A stretch of DNA of 64,000 bases from Shewanella marisflavi (GCF_023283925.1 NZ_JAKIKX010000005.1:186001-250000); one strand, 5' to 3'. Numbered from the stretch's first letter, positions 27,959-38,205 are shown. A program made the numbers and translations. Notes: a model not told the origin generated them from the sequence alone.

Positions 27959-29116
27959 ATGGGGCTGAGATACAAAGCTGTCCTACTGGTGATCGGTATG
28001 TTGAGTTTATCGGCCTGTTCATTATTAGAAGTTAAGCTAGAAAGCGGTATTGAGCCCTTGCCTCAGGCACAGCTCAACATGCGTGTCTTTAGCCGCGACT
28101 TTAGTCATACCTTCTATGCCAAGGTGGAGCAGGGGGCTGATCAAATAGCTCAGGCTCAGGGCGATCAGCTAACGATCAAATCCAATACCCTGATGTGGAA
28201 GATCAACAGTGAACAGGCGCTGCAGCGGGCGATTTTTCAGGCCTCACCCATTGCCGCCATGGTGGATACCTGGACGCTGACGGCGCAGATGAGCGCGTTT
28301 TTCGACAGCGGTGCCGGTCAGTCGCTCTTTGGTGAGCAGCAAGGGATCGCCATCGAAGTGAGCAAGGTGCTGCAGGCCGATTTTGAACGTTCGGTAAAAG
28401 GTTTTGTGACGCCGACTGAATTTGAGAAATATCAGGGTTTTATCAAAGACTATGTGGCGAAAAATCCGATTAACGATCTAACCTTTGCAAGACACTCAGC
28501 CTTTAATGACTGGCTAGCCTATCGCAAGATTAACGAGTTTGAGGCGGTGACCACTTTCGGCACTGTACCTGAGGTGATGAGCGATGTATCGGATCGTATG
28601 GCGATGATTGCCGAGCAGACCCCGAAAATATTGGGCTGGAAGGCTGAATTATACGCGCTCCATGCCAACATTAACCCTGAGACAGTCCAGCACACCCTGC
28701 AGAGCATCAGTGACACCTCGGCCAAGTTTCAGCAGTTGATGGCACAAAGTCCTGAGATGATGCAAGCGCTGGCGGTGGATCTGCGTCGTGAGCTGTCCCC
28801 TTTGCTCGCGCAGCTTAGCGAATCAACCGATGACAAGTTAGCCAAGCTGTCTATTGAGCGTCAGGCATTAGCGCAGATGGTTAAGCAGGAACGGTTGGCG
28901 CTGGAAGAGATGGTGGATCGGCAGCGAGTCGCGGCGGCGGCCGATCTTGATACCATCAGTCAACATGCGGTTGAGCTGGCGTTTCAAGAGCTGACTAAAA
29001 CCCTTAAGAGTCTAATTCTCTATCTGGTGCTGTTTTTTGTGGTTTGTTTCTTTGCTCCCCTGGGATTAGGGGTTTGGCTGGGTAAGCGGATGGCGCTGAA
29101 ACAGCCACAAAGCTAA
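27959..29116 (+). CDS. Lipoprotein with coiled coil and C-terminal membrane helix
   Basis: A 385-residue protein. Residues 1-20 are a lipoprotein signal with lipobox LSAC. The middle is helical (FFDSGAGQSLFGEQQGIAIE; DLRRELSPLLAQLSESTDDK) and rich in heptads between about 250 and 335 (KQERLALEEMVDRQRVAAAA). The C-terminus has a strong membrane helix (LILYLVLFFVVCFFAPLGLGVWLG) followed by basic residues. Lipid anchor plus C-terminal helix implies a protein attached at both ends. The similarity to chemoreceptor-like helices is loose and no function is assigned. ATG at 27959 is preferred; a TTG at 27944 is the alternative. Confidence 0.72.
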   Translation: MGLRYKAVLLVIGMLSLSACSLLEVKLESGIEPLPQAQLNMRVFSRDFSHTFYAKVEQGADQIAQAQGDQLTIKSNTLMWKINSEQALQRAIFQASPIAAMVDTWTLTAQMSAFFDSGAGQSLFGEQQGIAIEVSKVLQADFERSVKGFVTPTEFEKYQGFIKDYVAKNPINDLTFARHSAFNDWLAYRKINEFEAVTTFGTVPEVMSDVSDRMAMIAEQTPKILGWKAELYALHANINPETVQHTLQSISDTSAKFQQLMAQSPEMMQALAVDLRRELSPLLAQLSESTDDKLAKLSIERQALAQMVKQERLALEEMVDRQRVAAAADLDTISQHAVELAFQELTKTLKSLILYLVLFFVVCFFAPLGLGVWLGKRMALKQPQS

Positions 29117-29180
29117 GCTTTTCGTAACGCTAACATGCTCTAGGCTGTGATTGGCGACCAAGCTAGTTTACAATTTATGG

Positions 29181-29209
29181 GCGCCGGTCTTTGTTAACCG
29201 GCGTTTTTT
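29181..29209 (+). terminator. Rho-independent terminator
   Basis: CGCCGGT stem, 8-nt loop, ACCGGCG stem and six T residues, 65 bp after the lipoprotein gene and just ahead of the methyltransferase start. Confidence 0.8.
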
Positions 29210-29223
29210 GTTAAGGAACTCAG

Positions 29224-30459
29224 ATGTCGTATGCACAAGCGTTTACCGCCTTAGATAGTCTGCTGACAGACAGCAGGGCATTGTGGCAGGTTAAGGCCTT
29301 CGAGGCTGATGACTTGCCCTGGCAGGCGGAATTTCCTCGCCTTGCAGACTTGGTATGGCAAATTGCAGACGATGAGCTCGATGGGCTGGACAGTGACAGT
29401 GAAGCCCTTAACGAGCGCTTAATTCCGGCATTGGCTGAAGATCTCACCGCCCGCGGATGCTCATGGCCCCTAGCATTGATGAGTGAAAGCGCACGGGCGG
29501 GCAGCCAAGTGTCATCAGCGAAAGATGTTGAGCTCGATGAGAGTGATCTGGGCCACTTTAGCGCCCATATCAAGGGGCGCAAGTGGCAGCAGATCCTTGC
29601 CTTTGCCAGTAGGGTGAACTCAGGAGACCATGAGGTACTCGAGTGGTGCGCCGGCAAGGGGCACCTGGGACGACTCTTGGCAAAGTGCAAGGCAAGTTCA
29701 GTCGTGAGCCTGGAGTGGCAGCAGAGCCTATGTGACGCCGGCCAGCAGTTTGCCAGCCAGTGGCAGCTACCACAGAGGTTTGTATGCGGTGATGCCTTAT
29801 CTGGCGAGGCTCAGCGACTGCTTAAGGCCGAACAACATGCCGTGGCGCTCCATGCCTGCGGTGAGCTTCACCTCAGCTTGCTGCGCGGCGCCGCCAAGGC
29901 GGGGACCCGCGCGCTGGCGGTAGCGCCTTGTTGCTACCACCTGATCCCCCATAGCCATTATCAAGCGCTCTCTGGTTTAGGTCAGGCAAGCAAATTGAGG
30001 CTCAGTAAGCACGATCTGCAATTGCCGCTACAACGTTCGGTGATCGCAAACCCTAAGGCGAGGGCGCTGCGTTTGCAAGAGGTGGCTTGGCGTCTAGGGT
30101 TTGATAGCTTACAGCGTGATGTGAGGGGGGCTGCGCATTATCTGCCTATTCCCGCGCTGAAGCAGAGCCAGCTAAGTGGTAGCTTCAAGGCGTTTTGTCT
30201 CTGGGCTGCGGCGCAAAAGCAGGTCGATTTACCAGTCCAGTGGGATGAAGAGATCTATCTGGCCCGAGGGCTTGCCCGTCAACGTTTGACCAGGCGAATT
30301 GACCTGGTGGCCCATCTGTTTCGTGAAAGTCTTGAAGCCTGGCTGCTGCTCGACAAGGTGAACTTTTTGCAAGAGCAGGGGTATGAGGTGGAGTTAACCC
30401 GGTTTTGCGATCTGAATCTGACTCCCAGAAATGCGCTTATTTTGGCCAATTTGCCTTAA
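29224..30459 (+). CDS. SAM-dependent methyltransferase, METTL25/RRNAD1-like
   Basis: A 411-residue protein. The SAM-binding motif I is LEWCAGKGHLGRLLA near residue 138, followed by the acidic residue of motif II (VVSLEWQQSLCDAG). The sequence ALHACGELHLSLL and VAPCCYHLIPHSHYQAL resembles the DUF/Methyltransf_32 group that includes METTL25-type proteins. The N-terminal 130 residues are a helical accessory region. Substrate unknown. Monocistronic, between two terminator-like regions. Confidence 0.75.
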   Translation: MSYAQAFTALDSLLTDSRALWQVKAFEADDLPWQAEFPRLADLVWQIADDELDGLDSDSEALNERLIPALAEDLTARGCSWPLALMSESARAGSQVSSAKDVELDESDLGHFSAHIKGRKWQQILAFASRVNSGDHEVLEWCAGKGHLGRLLAKCKASSVVSLEWQQSLCDAGQQFASQWQLPQRFVCGDALSGEAQRLLKAEQHAVALHACGELHLSLLRGAAKAGTRALAVAPCCYHLIPHSHYQALSGLGQASKLRLSKHDLQLPLQRSVIANPKARALRLQEVAWRLGFDSLQRDVRGAAHYLPIPALKQSQLSGSFKAFCLWAAAQKQVDLPVQWDEEIYLARGLARQRLTRRIDLVAHLFRESLEAWLLLDKVNFLQEQGYEVELTRFCDLNLTPRNALILANLP

Positions 30460-30697
30460 TGGTGTTTTTGTCCTTTTAACGTTTAATTTGTGACCAGCCG
30501 TTTTTTTCTGAAACTTTGCATGACGGATCAAAGCGTGGCGTCTTTGGGATAATTTCGTTAATTATGTCTAAAAAAGCCGCCCTATGGCCGTTTTTTATTG
30601 AATCATGCGCCGTTTCTTGCTCAAATGGCGGGTTAACACTGAATGATAAAAATTGGCCAAATAAGTGCCGATATAATGAGCGAAACAGAACGGTTTC

Positions 30698-31747
30698 ATG
30701 AAATATTCTCGCGTTTTTATAAATAGTCTGGCCTATGAGCTAGCACCTGAAGTGGTTTCGACTTCAGAGTTAGAGTCTCGATTAGCTCCCTTGTACCAAA
30801 AGTTTAGGATCCCTATGGGGCAACTTGCTGCCTTAACGGGGATTCATGAGCGTCGTTGGTGGCCCAAGGGCCATAGATTGTCTGATGGCGCTCTGGCGGC
30901 GGCTCACAAGTCTATCGAGGAGACGGGGATCAGTGTCAGTGATCTCGGCGCCGTGGTGTATACCGGCGTTTGTCGCGATCAACATGAGCCTGCAACCGCT
31001 TGTCGTATCGCGGCCGAGCTGGGAGTGTCTAAAGACACGGCTATCTATGACATCAGTAACGCCTGTCTGGGCGTACTTTCTGGTATTCTCGACATCGCCA
31101 ATCGCATCGAACTTGGGCAGATTAAAGCTGGCCTAGTGGTCTCTTGTGAATCGGCGCGTCACATTGTCGATATCACCATAGATAACATGCTCGCCGAGCC
31201 CACCATGCAAAACTATGCTCAGTCGCTGGCAACCCTAACCGGTGGTTCGGGCGCGGTGGCCGTGCTCTTGACCGATGGCAGCCTGCCGCTAAAAGGTGAG
31301 CGTCAGCATCAGCTGTTAGGTGCGAGTCATCTTTCGGCGCCCGAACATCATAATCTCTGTCAGTGGGGATTACAGGAGGCGGGCACTCAGCTGTATCGCG
31401 AGTTTATGCGTACCGACGGCGTGGCGCTGTTAAAAGAGGGCGTCGAGCTGGCAAGACACACCTGGGAACATTTCCTTGAGCAGCGTAACTGGCTGGTGGA
31501 ACAGGTGGACAAGGTGATCTGTCATCAGGTTGGTGCATCAAACCGTAAACAGGTATTGAGCGCGCTGAATATCCCGCAAGAGAAAGAGTTTCCTACCTAT
31601 CAGTTGCTGGGCAATATGGGCACAGTATCTTTGCCTGTTACTGCGGCGATGGCACACGATCAGGGCTTTTTGCGTAAGGGCGATCAGGTAAGTTTTCTGG
31701 GGATCGGCAGTGGACTCAACTGCATGATGCTCGGCCTCAAGTGGTAG
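30698..31747 (+). CDS. oleA: OleA, thiolase-fold acyl-CoA condensing enzyme of olefin biosynthesis
   Basis: A 349-residue FabH-like thiolase. The active-site cysteine lies in DISNACLGVLSG (about residue 123). Family marks are TGIHERRWW and CRDQHEPATACR, the latter carrying the glutamate that acts as base in OleA. The C-terminus has CHQVGASNRKQVL and GIGSGLNCMM. OleA joins two fatty acyl-CoAs head to head into a beta-keto acid. In Shewanella the ole pathway yields a polyunsaturated C31 hydrocarbon. First gene of the oleABCD cluster. Confidence 0.93.
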   Translation: MKYSRVFINSLAYELAPEVVSTSELESRLAPLYQKFRIPMGQLAALTGIHERRWWPKGHRLSDGALAAAHKSIEETGISVSDLGAVVYTGVCRDQHEPATACRIAAELGVSKDTAIYDISNACLGVLSGILDIANRIELGQIKAGLVVSCESARHIVDITIDNMLAEPTMQNYAQSLATLTGGSGAVAVLLTDGSLPLKGERQHQLLGASHLSAPEHHNLCQWGLQEAGTQLYREFMRTDGVALLKEGVELARHTWEHFLEQRNWLVEQVDKVICHQVGASNRKQVLSALNIPQEKEFPTYQLLGNMGTVSLPVTAAMAHDQGFLRKGDQVSFLGIGSGLNCMMLGLKW

Positions 31748-31787
31748 TGCCTTTTTCGTATCATTCCCTATAGCATTGCATATTGGC

Positions 31788-31806
31788 GGCGCCCTAAGGC
31801 GGCGCC
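31788..31806 (+). other. GC-rich hairpin between oleA and oleB
   Basis: GGCGCC-CTAAGGC-GGCGCC forms a stable hairpin in the 89-bp gap, 31 bp before the oleB ATG. There is no T-tract, so it is not a standard terminator; it could stabilise or process the mRNA. Confidence 0.4.
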
Positions 31807-31836
31807 TGGCGAAGAATAATTAAAACAGGAACCTCC

Positions 31837-32709
31837 ATGCTCGATTCGCTATTTCCGTTTAAGCGCAATTACTTAGATCGTAATGGCCATAAGTTGCATT
31901 ATGTCAATGAAGGCCAAGGTGAGCCTGTGGTCATGGTGCACGGCAACCCCAGCTGGTCATTTTATTATCGCAATCTGATCTCAAGCCTTAGTCCGACGCA
32001 CCAGTGCATAGTGCCAGATCATATTGGTTGTGGTTTGTCCGATAAGCCTGACGATGTCGGTTATGACTATACCCTGAAGAATCGTATCGACGATCTGGAA
32101 GCACTGCTGGATCATCTCGAAGTGAAAGAGAATATCACCCTGATCGTCCATGACTGGGGCGGCATGATAGGCATGGGCTTTGCGGCGCGTTACCCTGAGC
32201 GGATTAAGAAGCTGGTGGTGCTCAATACCGGCGCTTTTCATCTGCCTGAGGCTAAGCCTTTTCCCTGGGCGCTGTGGATCTGCCGTAACACCTTGTTAGG
32301 CACAGTGTTGGTGCGCGGTTTTAATGCTTTTTCTTCGATAGCTTCATACGTGGGCGTGAAACGTGCGCCTATGCCTAAGCCTATTCGCGAGGCCTATGTC
32401 GCGCCATTTAACTCATGGGCTAATCGTATCTCAACCTTGCGCTTCGTGCAGGATATCCCGTTAAAACCTGGGGATCGTAACTACGAATTGGTAAACGAGA
32501 TCAGCGATAAACTGTCTAACTTTAGCCAACTACCTATGCTGATCTGCTGGGGATTGAAAGACTTCGTATTCGACAAGCATTTCCTCGATGAGTGGAAGCG
32601 CCGTTTCCCCAACGCCGAAGTGCACGAGTTTGCCGATTGTGGTCACTACATTCTGGAAGACGCCAGCGAGCAAGTGGTGCCCCAGGTGCAAAAATTCATG
32701 GCGCAGTAA
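31837..32709 (+). CDS. oleB: OleB, beta-lactone decarboxylase (alpha/beta hydrolase)
   Basis: A 290-residue alpha/beta hydrolase of the haloalkane-dehalogenase branch. The oxyanion region is VMVHGNPSWSFYYRNL, the nucleophile is Asp106 in IVHDWGGMIG, and the catalytic histidine lies in DCGHYILED. OleB opens and decarboxylates the beta-lactone made by OleC to give the cis-olefin. It lies between oleA and oleC as in known clusters. Confidence 0.92.
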   Translation: MLDSLFPFKRNYLDRNGHKLHYVNEGQGEPVVMVHGNPSWSFYYRNLISSLSPTHQCIVPDHIGCGLSDKPDDVGYDYTLKNRIDDLEALLDHLEVKENITLIVHDWGGMIGMGFAARYPERIKKLVVLNTGAFHLPEAKPFPWALWICRNTLLGTVLVRGFNAFSSIASYVGVKRAPMPKPIREAYVAPFNSWANRISTLRFVQDIPLKPGDRNYELVNEISDKLSNFSQLPMLICWGLKDFVFDKHFLDEWKRRFPNAEVHEFADCGHYILEDASEQVVPQVQKFMAQ

Positions 32710-32730
32710 CTCAAGATAAGGTTGGCCAAT

Positions 32731-34422
32731 ATGTCACAGGGTATTCAAGCGGGCGCGAATCTGTGCCGTCATCTTCATCACGCCGCCGAGACCTTACCTG
32801 AGCAATTGGCGGTTGCCGTGCAGCAGGCTAGAGGTTTATTTACCAAACAGCTGAGTTATCAAGAGCTTAATTTTGCTCAGCTCGATGAGATGAGCGATAC
32901 CTTAGCCCATGGGCTTAACGCCTACGGCATTAAGCGCGGTGATAAGGCTGTATTGATGGTTACCCCCAGCCTTGAGTTTTTTGCCCTGACATTTGCCCTG
33001 TTTAAGGCGGGGATTATCCCTATCTTGGTGGATCCCGGCATGGGGGTTAAAAACCTTAAGCAATGTTTTGAAGAGGCTGAGCCCGATGCCTTTATCGGTA
33101 TCCCTAAAGCTCATTTGGCCAGACGCCTGTTTGGCTGGGGTAAGGCTAGCCTGACCCGTTTAGTGACCGTTGGCGGCAGCGCCCTGTGGGGCGGTACCAA
33201 CCTGAAACAGCTCGCCGCTATGGGCGCCTCGAAAGGGCGCTTTACTATGGCGCAGCTAGATGATGATGAGATGTGCGCCATCTTATTTACCAGTGGCAGT
33301 ACAGGAACCCCAAAAGGGGTTGTCTATTCACATCGCATGTTTGAGGCGCAAATAAGCGCCTTAAAAACCGACTATCAAATTGCGCCCGGTGAGCGGGATT
33401 TAGCGACCTTTCCGCTGTTCTCCCTGTTTGGGCCAGCGTTGGGGATGGCCTCTATCGTGCCGGACATGGATGCCAGCAAGCCCATTACCGCCAATCCTGA
33501 TTATATATTTACGGCGATTGACCGTTATCAGTGCAGCAATATGTTTGTTAATCCTGCGCTAATTGAGCGTTTGGGACAGGCAGCTGAGGCCCGCAGCACT
33601 CAGCTCAAGTTAACTAGTTTGAGGCGGGTGATCTCGGCCGGTGCGCCGGCGACTATCGCCTCGATTAAACGTTTTAGCCAGATGCTAAATGCCGAGGCCC
33701 CGGTACTTAACTCCTATGGGGCGACCGAGTCATTGCCGCTTAGCATGATCGGCAGCAAGGCCCTGTTTGAGACAACAGAGGTTACCGACAATGGCGGCGG
33801 GATCTGTGTCGGCATGCCCATTTCCGGCGTAGAAATTAACATCATCGCCATAGATGAAGCCGAGATCCCCACTTGGTCACCGGATCTTTGTCTGCCAACC
33901 GGCCAGATAGGTGAGATAGTGGTGCGAGGGCCCATGGTGAGCCCTAGCTACTATCGCCGTGATAAGGCCACTCGAGAAGCCAAGATTTTCGACGAGCAGG
34001 GACGGCACTATCACCGCATGGGGGATCTGGGCTATTTAGACAGTCAAGGGCGCCTGTGGATGTGTGGTCGTAAGGCCCATAGGGTTGATTGCTATCTAGA
34101 AGGCAAGCCTAAAAGTTACTATTCCATTCCCTGTGAGCGCATCTACAACACCCATAGCGATATTAAGCGTTCGGCCCTGGTCGGCATTAAGGTTAGGGGA
34201 GAAGTAGCGCCACTCATCTGTTTGGAGCTGAAACAGGGACTAAGCTGCAGCAATGCGGCCGCACTCTATACCGAGCTGAGGCTGATTGGTGAGGCCCACG
34301 AGCAAACTCAAGGGATCAGCCGATTTCTTATTCATCCGGGCTTTCCGGTGGATATCCGCCATAACGCGAAAATCTTTAGAGAAAAACTCGCGATATGGGC
34401 CCAGTCAACATACAAGGAGTAG
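32731..34422 (+). CDS. oleC: OleC, beta-lactone synthetase (adenylate-forming enzyme)
   Basis: A 563-residue member of the acyl-CoA synthetase/AMP-ligase superfamily. The ATP-binding P-loop is [18 protein letters not shown]. Further motifs are [30 protein letters not shown], and the C-terminal [14 protein letters not shown] carrying the lysine. It converts the beta-hydroxy acid from OleD to a beta-lactone using ATP. The ATG at 32731 is chosen because AAGG lies nine bases upstream; a TTG three codons earlier is weaker. Confidence 0.92.
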   Translation: MSQGIQAGANLCRHLHHAAETLPEQLAVAVQQARGLFTKQLSYQELNFAQLDEMSDTLAHGLNAYGIKRGDKAVLMVTPSLEFFALTFALFKAGIIPILVDPGMGVKNLKQCFEEAEPDAFIGIPKAHLARRLFGWGKASLTRLVTVGGSALWGGTNLKQLAAMGASKGRFTMAQLDDDEMCAILFTSGSTGTPKGVVYSHRMFEAQISALKTDYQIAPGERDLATFPLFSLFGPALGMASIVPDMDASKPITANPDYIFTAIDRYQCSNMFVNPALIERLGQAAEARSTQLKLTSLRRVISAGAPATIASIKRFSQMLNAEAPVLNSYGATESLPLSMIGSKALFETTEVTDNGGGICVGMPISGVEINIIAIDEAEIPTWSPDLCLPTGQIGEIVVRGPMVSPSYYRRDKATREAKIFDEQGRHYHRMGDLGYLDSQGRLWMCGRKAHRVDCYLEGKPKSYYSIPCERIYNTHSDIKRSALVGIKVRGEVAPLICLELKQGLSCSNAAALYTELRLIGEAHEQTQGISRFLIHPGFPVDIRHNAKIFREKLAIWAQSTYKE

Positions 34423-34428
34423 TCTGGC

Positions 34429-35535
34429 GTGACCATGACACATCAGAGTTTGGCCGACCAACTAAGTCTGGATGCAAAAGAGCAGGAGGCGCTCAGCCAG
34501 CTTGCCACTCACTGCCGTCACGCCTTCGTCACGGGAGCCGGCGGCTTTCTGGGCAAGGCGATATGTCAGCGCCTTTGCGCCGCGGGTATTCAAGTCACTG
34601 GCTTTGCCAGAGGAGCGTATCCCGAGCTTGAGGCCATGGGCGTGCGTATGATCAGCGGTGATATCTGCGATCTTAAGGCGCTAACCAGCGCCATGGCAGG
34701 TTGCGATCTGGTGTTCCATGTGGCCTCTAAGGCGGGGGTTTGGGGCAGCAAACAGAGTTACTTTGGCCCTAATGTGCAAGGCTGTGACAATATACTCAAG
34801 GCCAGTCAAAGCTTGGGGATTCAAAGTGTTGTCTATACCAGTACGCCCAGCGTTACCTTTGCCGGTGAGGATGAGTCGGGCATAGATGAAAGTGCGCCCT
34901 ATGCCAGTCGTTTTTTGAATTATTATGGTGAGTCTAAGGCGATTGCCGAGCAGCATGTCACGGCCGCCAACGGTTCGCCATTATCCGGCGGTGGCCAGCT
35001 TAAAACCGTCTCCCTTCGACCTCATCTTATCTGGGGGCCGGAAGATCCACACTTGGTGCCCAGAGTGATCGCCAGGGCCCGCGCGGGCAAGTTGAAACTG
35101 GTGGGTAAAGAGGACAAACGGGTTGATACCATCTATGTCGGTAACGCTGCCTATGCGCATATCTTGGCGGCGCTGACCTTAAAGCGCGACCCGGAACGCT
35201 GCGCGGGGAAATGTTACTTCTTGAGTAACGATGAGCCTATCACCATGGCGGCGATGCTCAATAAGATCTTGGCCTGTGCGGCGCTGCCACAGGTCAATAA
35301 ACGGGTGCCGGTTGCGCTTGCTTACTTGGCGGGCGCAGTGCTCGAGGGCCTTTACGGTTTGCTGGGTAAGCGCGAGGAGCCGATTATGACGCGTTTTGTC
35401 GCCAGACAGCTCTCTACCAGCCACTATTTTGATATCTCGGCCGCAAAGCAAGATCTTGGTTATCAGCCGCTCGTCTCTATCGACGAGGGGATGGTTCACC
35501 TTAAAGCCTGGTTGGTTAAGACTGGGCAGGTTTAA
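34429..35535 (+). CDS. oleD: OleD, NADPH-dependent 2-alkyl-3-ketoacid reductase
   Basis: A 368-residue short-chain dehydrogenase of the extended (3-beta-HSD) type. The dinucleotide-binding glycine motif is VTGAGGFLGKAI (about residue 34). The catalytic tyrosine and lysine lie in YYGESKAIAEQ, and RPHLIWGPEDPHLVPR follows. It reduces the OleA product to the beta-hydroxy acid. The GTG start has AAGGAG ten bases upstream and lies 6 nt past the oleC stop. Last ole gene, convergent with bioA. Confidence 0.92.
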   Translation: MTMTHQSLADQLSLDAKEQEALSQLATHCRHAFVTGAGGFLGKAICQRLCAAGIQVTGFARGAYPELEAMGVRMISGDICDLKALTSAMAGCDLVFHVASKAGVWGSKQSYFGPNVQGCDNILKASQSLGIQSVVYTSTPSVTFAGEDESGIDESAPYASRFLNYYGESKAIAEQHVTAANGSPLSGGGQLKTVSLRPHLIWGPEDPHLVPRVIARARAGKLKLVGKEDKRVDTIYVGNAAYAHILAALTLKRDPERCAGKCYFLSNDEPITMAAMLNKILACAALPQVNKRVPVALAYLAGAVLEGLYGLLGKREEPIMTRFVARQLSTSHYFDISAAKQDLGYQPLVSIDEGMVHLKAWLVKTGQV

Positions 35536-35674
35536 CCAGGTACGCAATTGACCTGTCGTCTGTAATGCTTGACCTTCCGTCAGGCTCCTTCTTTGGCCGC
35601 AAAGCGGCGCTAAATGCCTTATAAGATCTCATTGGGCCCATCTTTGACTAATGTCTCGATGGGCCAAGTTGAGG

Positions 35675-37003
35675 TTAACCGTGGCTGATAAAATCTGCAG
35701 CTTCACTTGTCTGGGCGCCAGCTAAGGCGGCGACTTCAAGCATGGCTTGGGTGAGTCGACTGAGCTGGGTCTCGCTGATGGTGTAAGGTGGCATGATGTA
35801 GATAAACTTTGAGAAGGGACGGATCCACACTCCGCGCTCGACGAAGGCCTGCTGCAGTTTACCGGTATTGACACTGTTTTCCATCTCAATCACGCCGACG
35901 GCGCCTAAACAGCGCACCGCTTTTACTCCCTTAATCTCACGCGCTGGTGAGAGCTGTTGTTTCATCTGAGTCTGGATGGCTGCGACCTGATCTTGCCAAC
36001 GGTTTTTGGCGATCAGATCCAGGCTGGCGCAGGCCGCGGCGCAGGCTAAAGGGTTGCCCATAAAGGTGGGGCCATGCATAAAGACGCCAGATGGCGAGTC
36101 GCTGATCCCTAGTGCTACCTCGTCGCTACACAGGGTCGCCGCCAGCGAGATATAGCCTCCGGTTAGCGCCTTACCCAGACAGAGAATATCGGCTTGAATA
36201 TCGGCATGTTGGTAGGCAAACAGCTTGCCGGTGCGGCCAAAGCCGGTGGCGATTTCATCTAAGATCAACAACACCTTGAAGCGATCGCACAGGGCGCGCA
36301 GCCCTTTAAGGTAGTCGGCGCTATAGAAATGCATAGCGCCGGCGCCTTGCATAATGGGTTCGATGATCACCGCCGCTGTTGTCTCGTGATGGGTCTCTAG
36401 CAGTGCTTCCATTGCCTCGAGATCGCCATCTTGCAGTGGTTCGCCAAAGGGGGTCTTGGGGGCGGGTGCAAATAACTGCTTTGTTACCGCTTCGCCAAAC
36501 ATGGTGTGCATGCCGCCTTCGGGATCGCACACGCTCATGGCGGCAAAGGTGTCACCATGGTAGCCCTGCTTAACCGTTAGAATACCTTGCTTACGCGGTG
36601 CATTACGCCCTTGCCAATATTGCAGTGCCATCTTCATCGCCACTTCGACAGCAATGGAGCCTGAGTCGGCCAGAAACACCTTAGTCAAATTGTCGCTGGT
36701 CATGGCCAACAGCTTCTTACTCACCTCGATGGCGCTGTGGTGGGTGATACCGCCAAACATTACATGACTTAGGGTCGATAGCTGCTTTTGCATCGCCTCT
36801 AGGATATCGGGATGACTGTAACCATGGACACAGGCCCACCAGGAGCTGGTGCCGTCGACGAGCTTACTGCCATCTTCCAGGGTCAGTTCACAACCACTGG
36901 CAGACACCACACCATAGGCGGGTAGTGCCTGGGTCATAGAGGTATAAGGGTGCCAGATATGCTCTTTGTCAAATTGGTGATCTATGGGGGTGAGTGAAGA
37001 CAT
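35675..37003 (-). CDS. bioA: Adenosylmethionine-8-amino-7-oxononanoate aminotransferase BioA
   Basis: A 442-residue class III PLP aminotransferase that forms 7,8-diaminopelargonate in biotin synthesis. HIWHPYTSM at the N-terminus and DGTSSWWACVHGYSHP are BioA hallmarks. The PLP lysine is in ILCLGKALTGGY, preceded by LLILDEIATGFGRTG. MHGPTFMGNPLACAAA carries the SAM-binding region. Divergent from bioBFCD across a 149-bp control region. Confidence 0.96.
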   Translation of the reverse strand: MSSLTPIDHQFDKEHIWHPYTSMTQALPAYGVVSASGCELTLEDGSKLVDGTSSWWACVHGYSHPDILEAMQKQLSTLSHVMFGGITHHSAIEVSKKLLAMTSDNLTKVFLADSGSIAVEVAMKMALQYWQGRNAPRKQGILTVKQGYHGDTFAAMSVCDPEGGMHTMFGEAVTKQLFAPAPKTPFGEPLQDGDLEAMEALLETHHETTAAVIIEPIMQGAGAMHFYSADYLKGLRALCDRFKVLLILDEIATGFGRTGKLFAYQHADIQADILCLGKALTGGYISLAATLCSDEVALGISDSPSGVFMHGPTFMGNPLACAAACASLDLIAKNRWQDQVAAIQTQMKQQLSPAREIKGVKAVRCLGAVGVIEMENSVNTGKLQQAFVERGVWIRPFSKFIYIMPPYTISETQLSRLTQAMLEVAALAGAQTSEAADFISHG

Positions 37004-37152
37004 AAAACTCCATGGTTAAATTTTAATCATTAGTAAACCAATTAAACTGGTTGGCGTTGACAGATTAAGACCTAAGGGTATGCTAAGCAACATAAATGTC
37101 GTCGGAGTTGATGGTTTCGACGTAAAAATTGCAAGGTGAGGGTTGGTAAATA
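37004..37152. promoter_or_regulatory. Divergent bioA/bioB control region
   Basis: This gap must hold promoters for both arms of the biotin locus. TAGTAAACC at 37031 resembles a BirA half-site, and GGTT at 37049 or GGCGTTGACA at 37053 could be the other half, but the spacing departs from the usual 14-16 bp. A BirA operator is possible, not shown. Confidence 0.4.
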
Positions 37153-38205
37153 ATGTCCGAATTAGTCTTACGTCATGACTGGCAACGTGATGAAATTGAA
37201 GCGCTTTTCGCGCTACCTATGAATGATCTGCTGTTTAAAGCCCATAGCATTCATCGCCAGCACTTCGACCCGAACGAAGTACAGATCTCACGTCTTTTGT
37301 CGATCAAGACTGGCGCTTGCCCGGAAGATTGTAAGTATTGCCCTCAGAGCGCCCGCTACGATACCGGGCTCGAAAAAGAACGTCTTATCGAAATTGAGAA
37401 AGTGCTCACCGAGGCGAAAGCCGCCAAGGCTGCTGGCGCTTCACGTTTCTGTATGGGTGCCGCGTGGCGTAATCCCCATGAGCGTGACATGCCTTACCTT
37501 AAGGATATGGTCAGCGAAGTGAAGGCGATGGGTATGGAGACCTGCATGACCTTGGGTATGCTGTCTCCCTCTCAGGCAAAAGAGCTGGCCGACGCTGGTC
37601 TTGATTACTACAACCATAATCTGGATACCTCGCCAGAATATTATGGCGATATCATTACTACACGAACCTATCAGGACAGACTCAATACCCTGGACAATGT
37701 GCGCGCGGCGGGCATGAAGGTGTGCTCGGGTGGTATCGTGGGCATGGGCGAGCAGGCGAGTGATCGCGCCGGACTGTTGCAACAGCTGGCGAATATGGAG
37801 AAGCATCCCGAGTCTGTGCCCATTAATATGTTGGTTAAGGTTGCCGGTACCCCATTTGAGAATCTGGACGATCTCGACCCGCTGGAATTTGTGCGTACCA
37901 TCGCCGTGGCCCGTATTGTGATGCCGCTTTCTCGCGTACGTCTGTCGGCTGGACGTGAAAAGATGACCGATGAGCTGCAAGCCATGTGTTTCTTTGCTGG
38001 TGCCAATTCTATCTTCTACGGCTGTAAGCTGTTGACCACGAGTAACCCTGAAGAGAATGAAGATATGACGCTGTTTAAGCGTCTCGGACTGCATCCTGAG
38101 CAGGGCCAGGCGGCAACGGTGGAAGAGGAGAAGGCGGTGTTTGCCAAGGCTCAAGCGGTTAAAGACAAAGCAAGCCAAGCTTTCTATGACGCAGCGGCGC
38201 TATAG
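37153..38205 (+). CDS. bioB: Biotin synthase BioB
   Basis: A 350-residue radical SAM enzyme that inserts sulfur into dethiobiotin. The 4Fe-4S motif is C-PED-C-KY-C (Cys56, Cys60, Cys63). [32 protein letters not shown] and [16 protein letters not shown], plus the conserved [14 protein letters not shown] region, cover the barrel and 2Fe-2S site. First gene of the bioB-F-C-D operon. Confidence 0.97.
   Translation: MSELVLRHDWQRDEIEALFALPMNDLLFKAHSIHRQHFDPNEVQISRLLSIKTGACPEDCKYCPQSARYDTGLEKERLIEIEKVLTEAKAAKAAGASRFCMGAAWRNPHERDMPYLKDMVSEVKAMGMETCMTLGMLSPSQAKELADAGLDYYNHNLDTSPEYYGDIITTRTYQDRLNTLDNVRAAGMKVCSGGIVGMGEQASDRAGLLQQLANMEKHPESVPINMLVKVAGTPFENLDDLDPLEFVRTIAVARIVMPLSRVRLSAGREKMTDELQAMCFFAGANSIFYGCKLLTTSNPEENEDMTLFKRLGLHPEQGQAATVEEEKAVFAKAQAVKDKASQAFYDAAAL

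Noticed and set aside
30516..30701. 61-codon open frame before oleA
   Set aside because: No ribosome site, and it covers the probable oleA promoter region.
35625..35670. Hairpin between oleD and bioA as a terminator
   Set aside because: A good inverted repeat (GGGCCCATC with GATGGGCC) but no T-tract on either strand.
37031..37062. BirA operator between bioA and bioB
   Set aside because: Only one half-site is convincing and the spacing is wrong, so it is kept as a possibility in the control region and not claimed.
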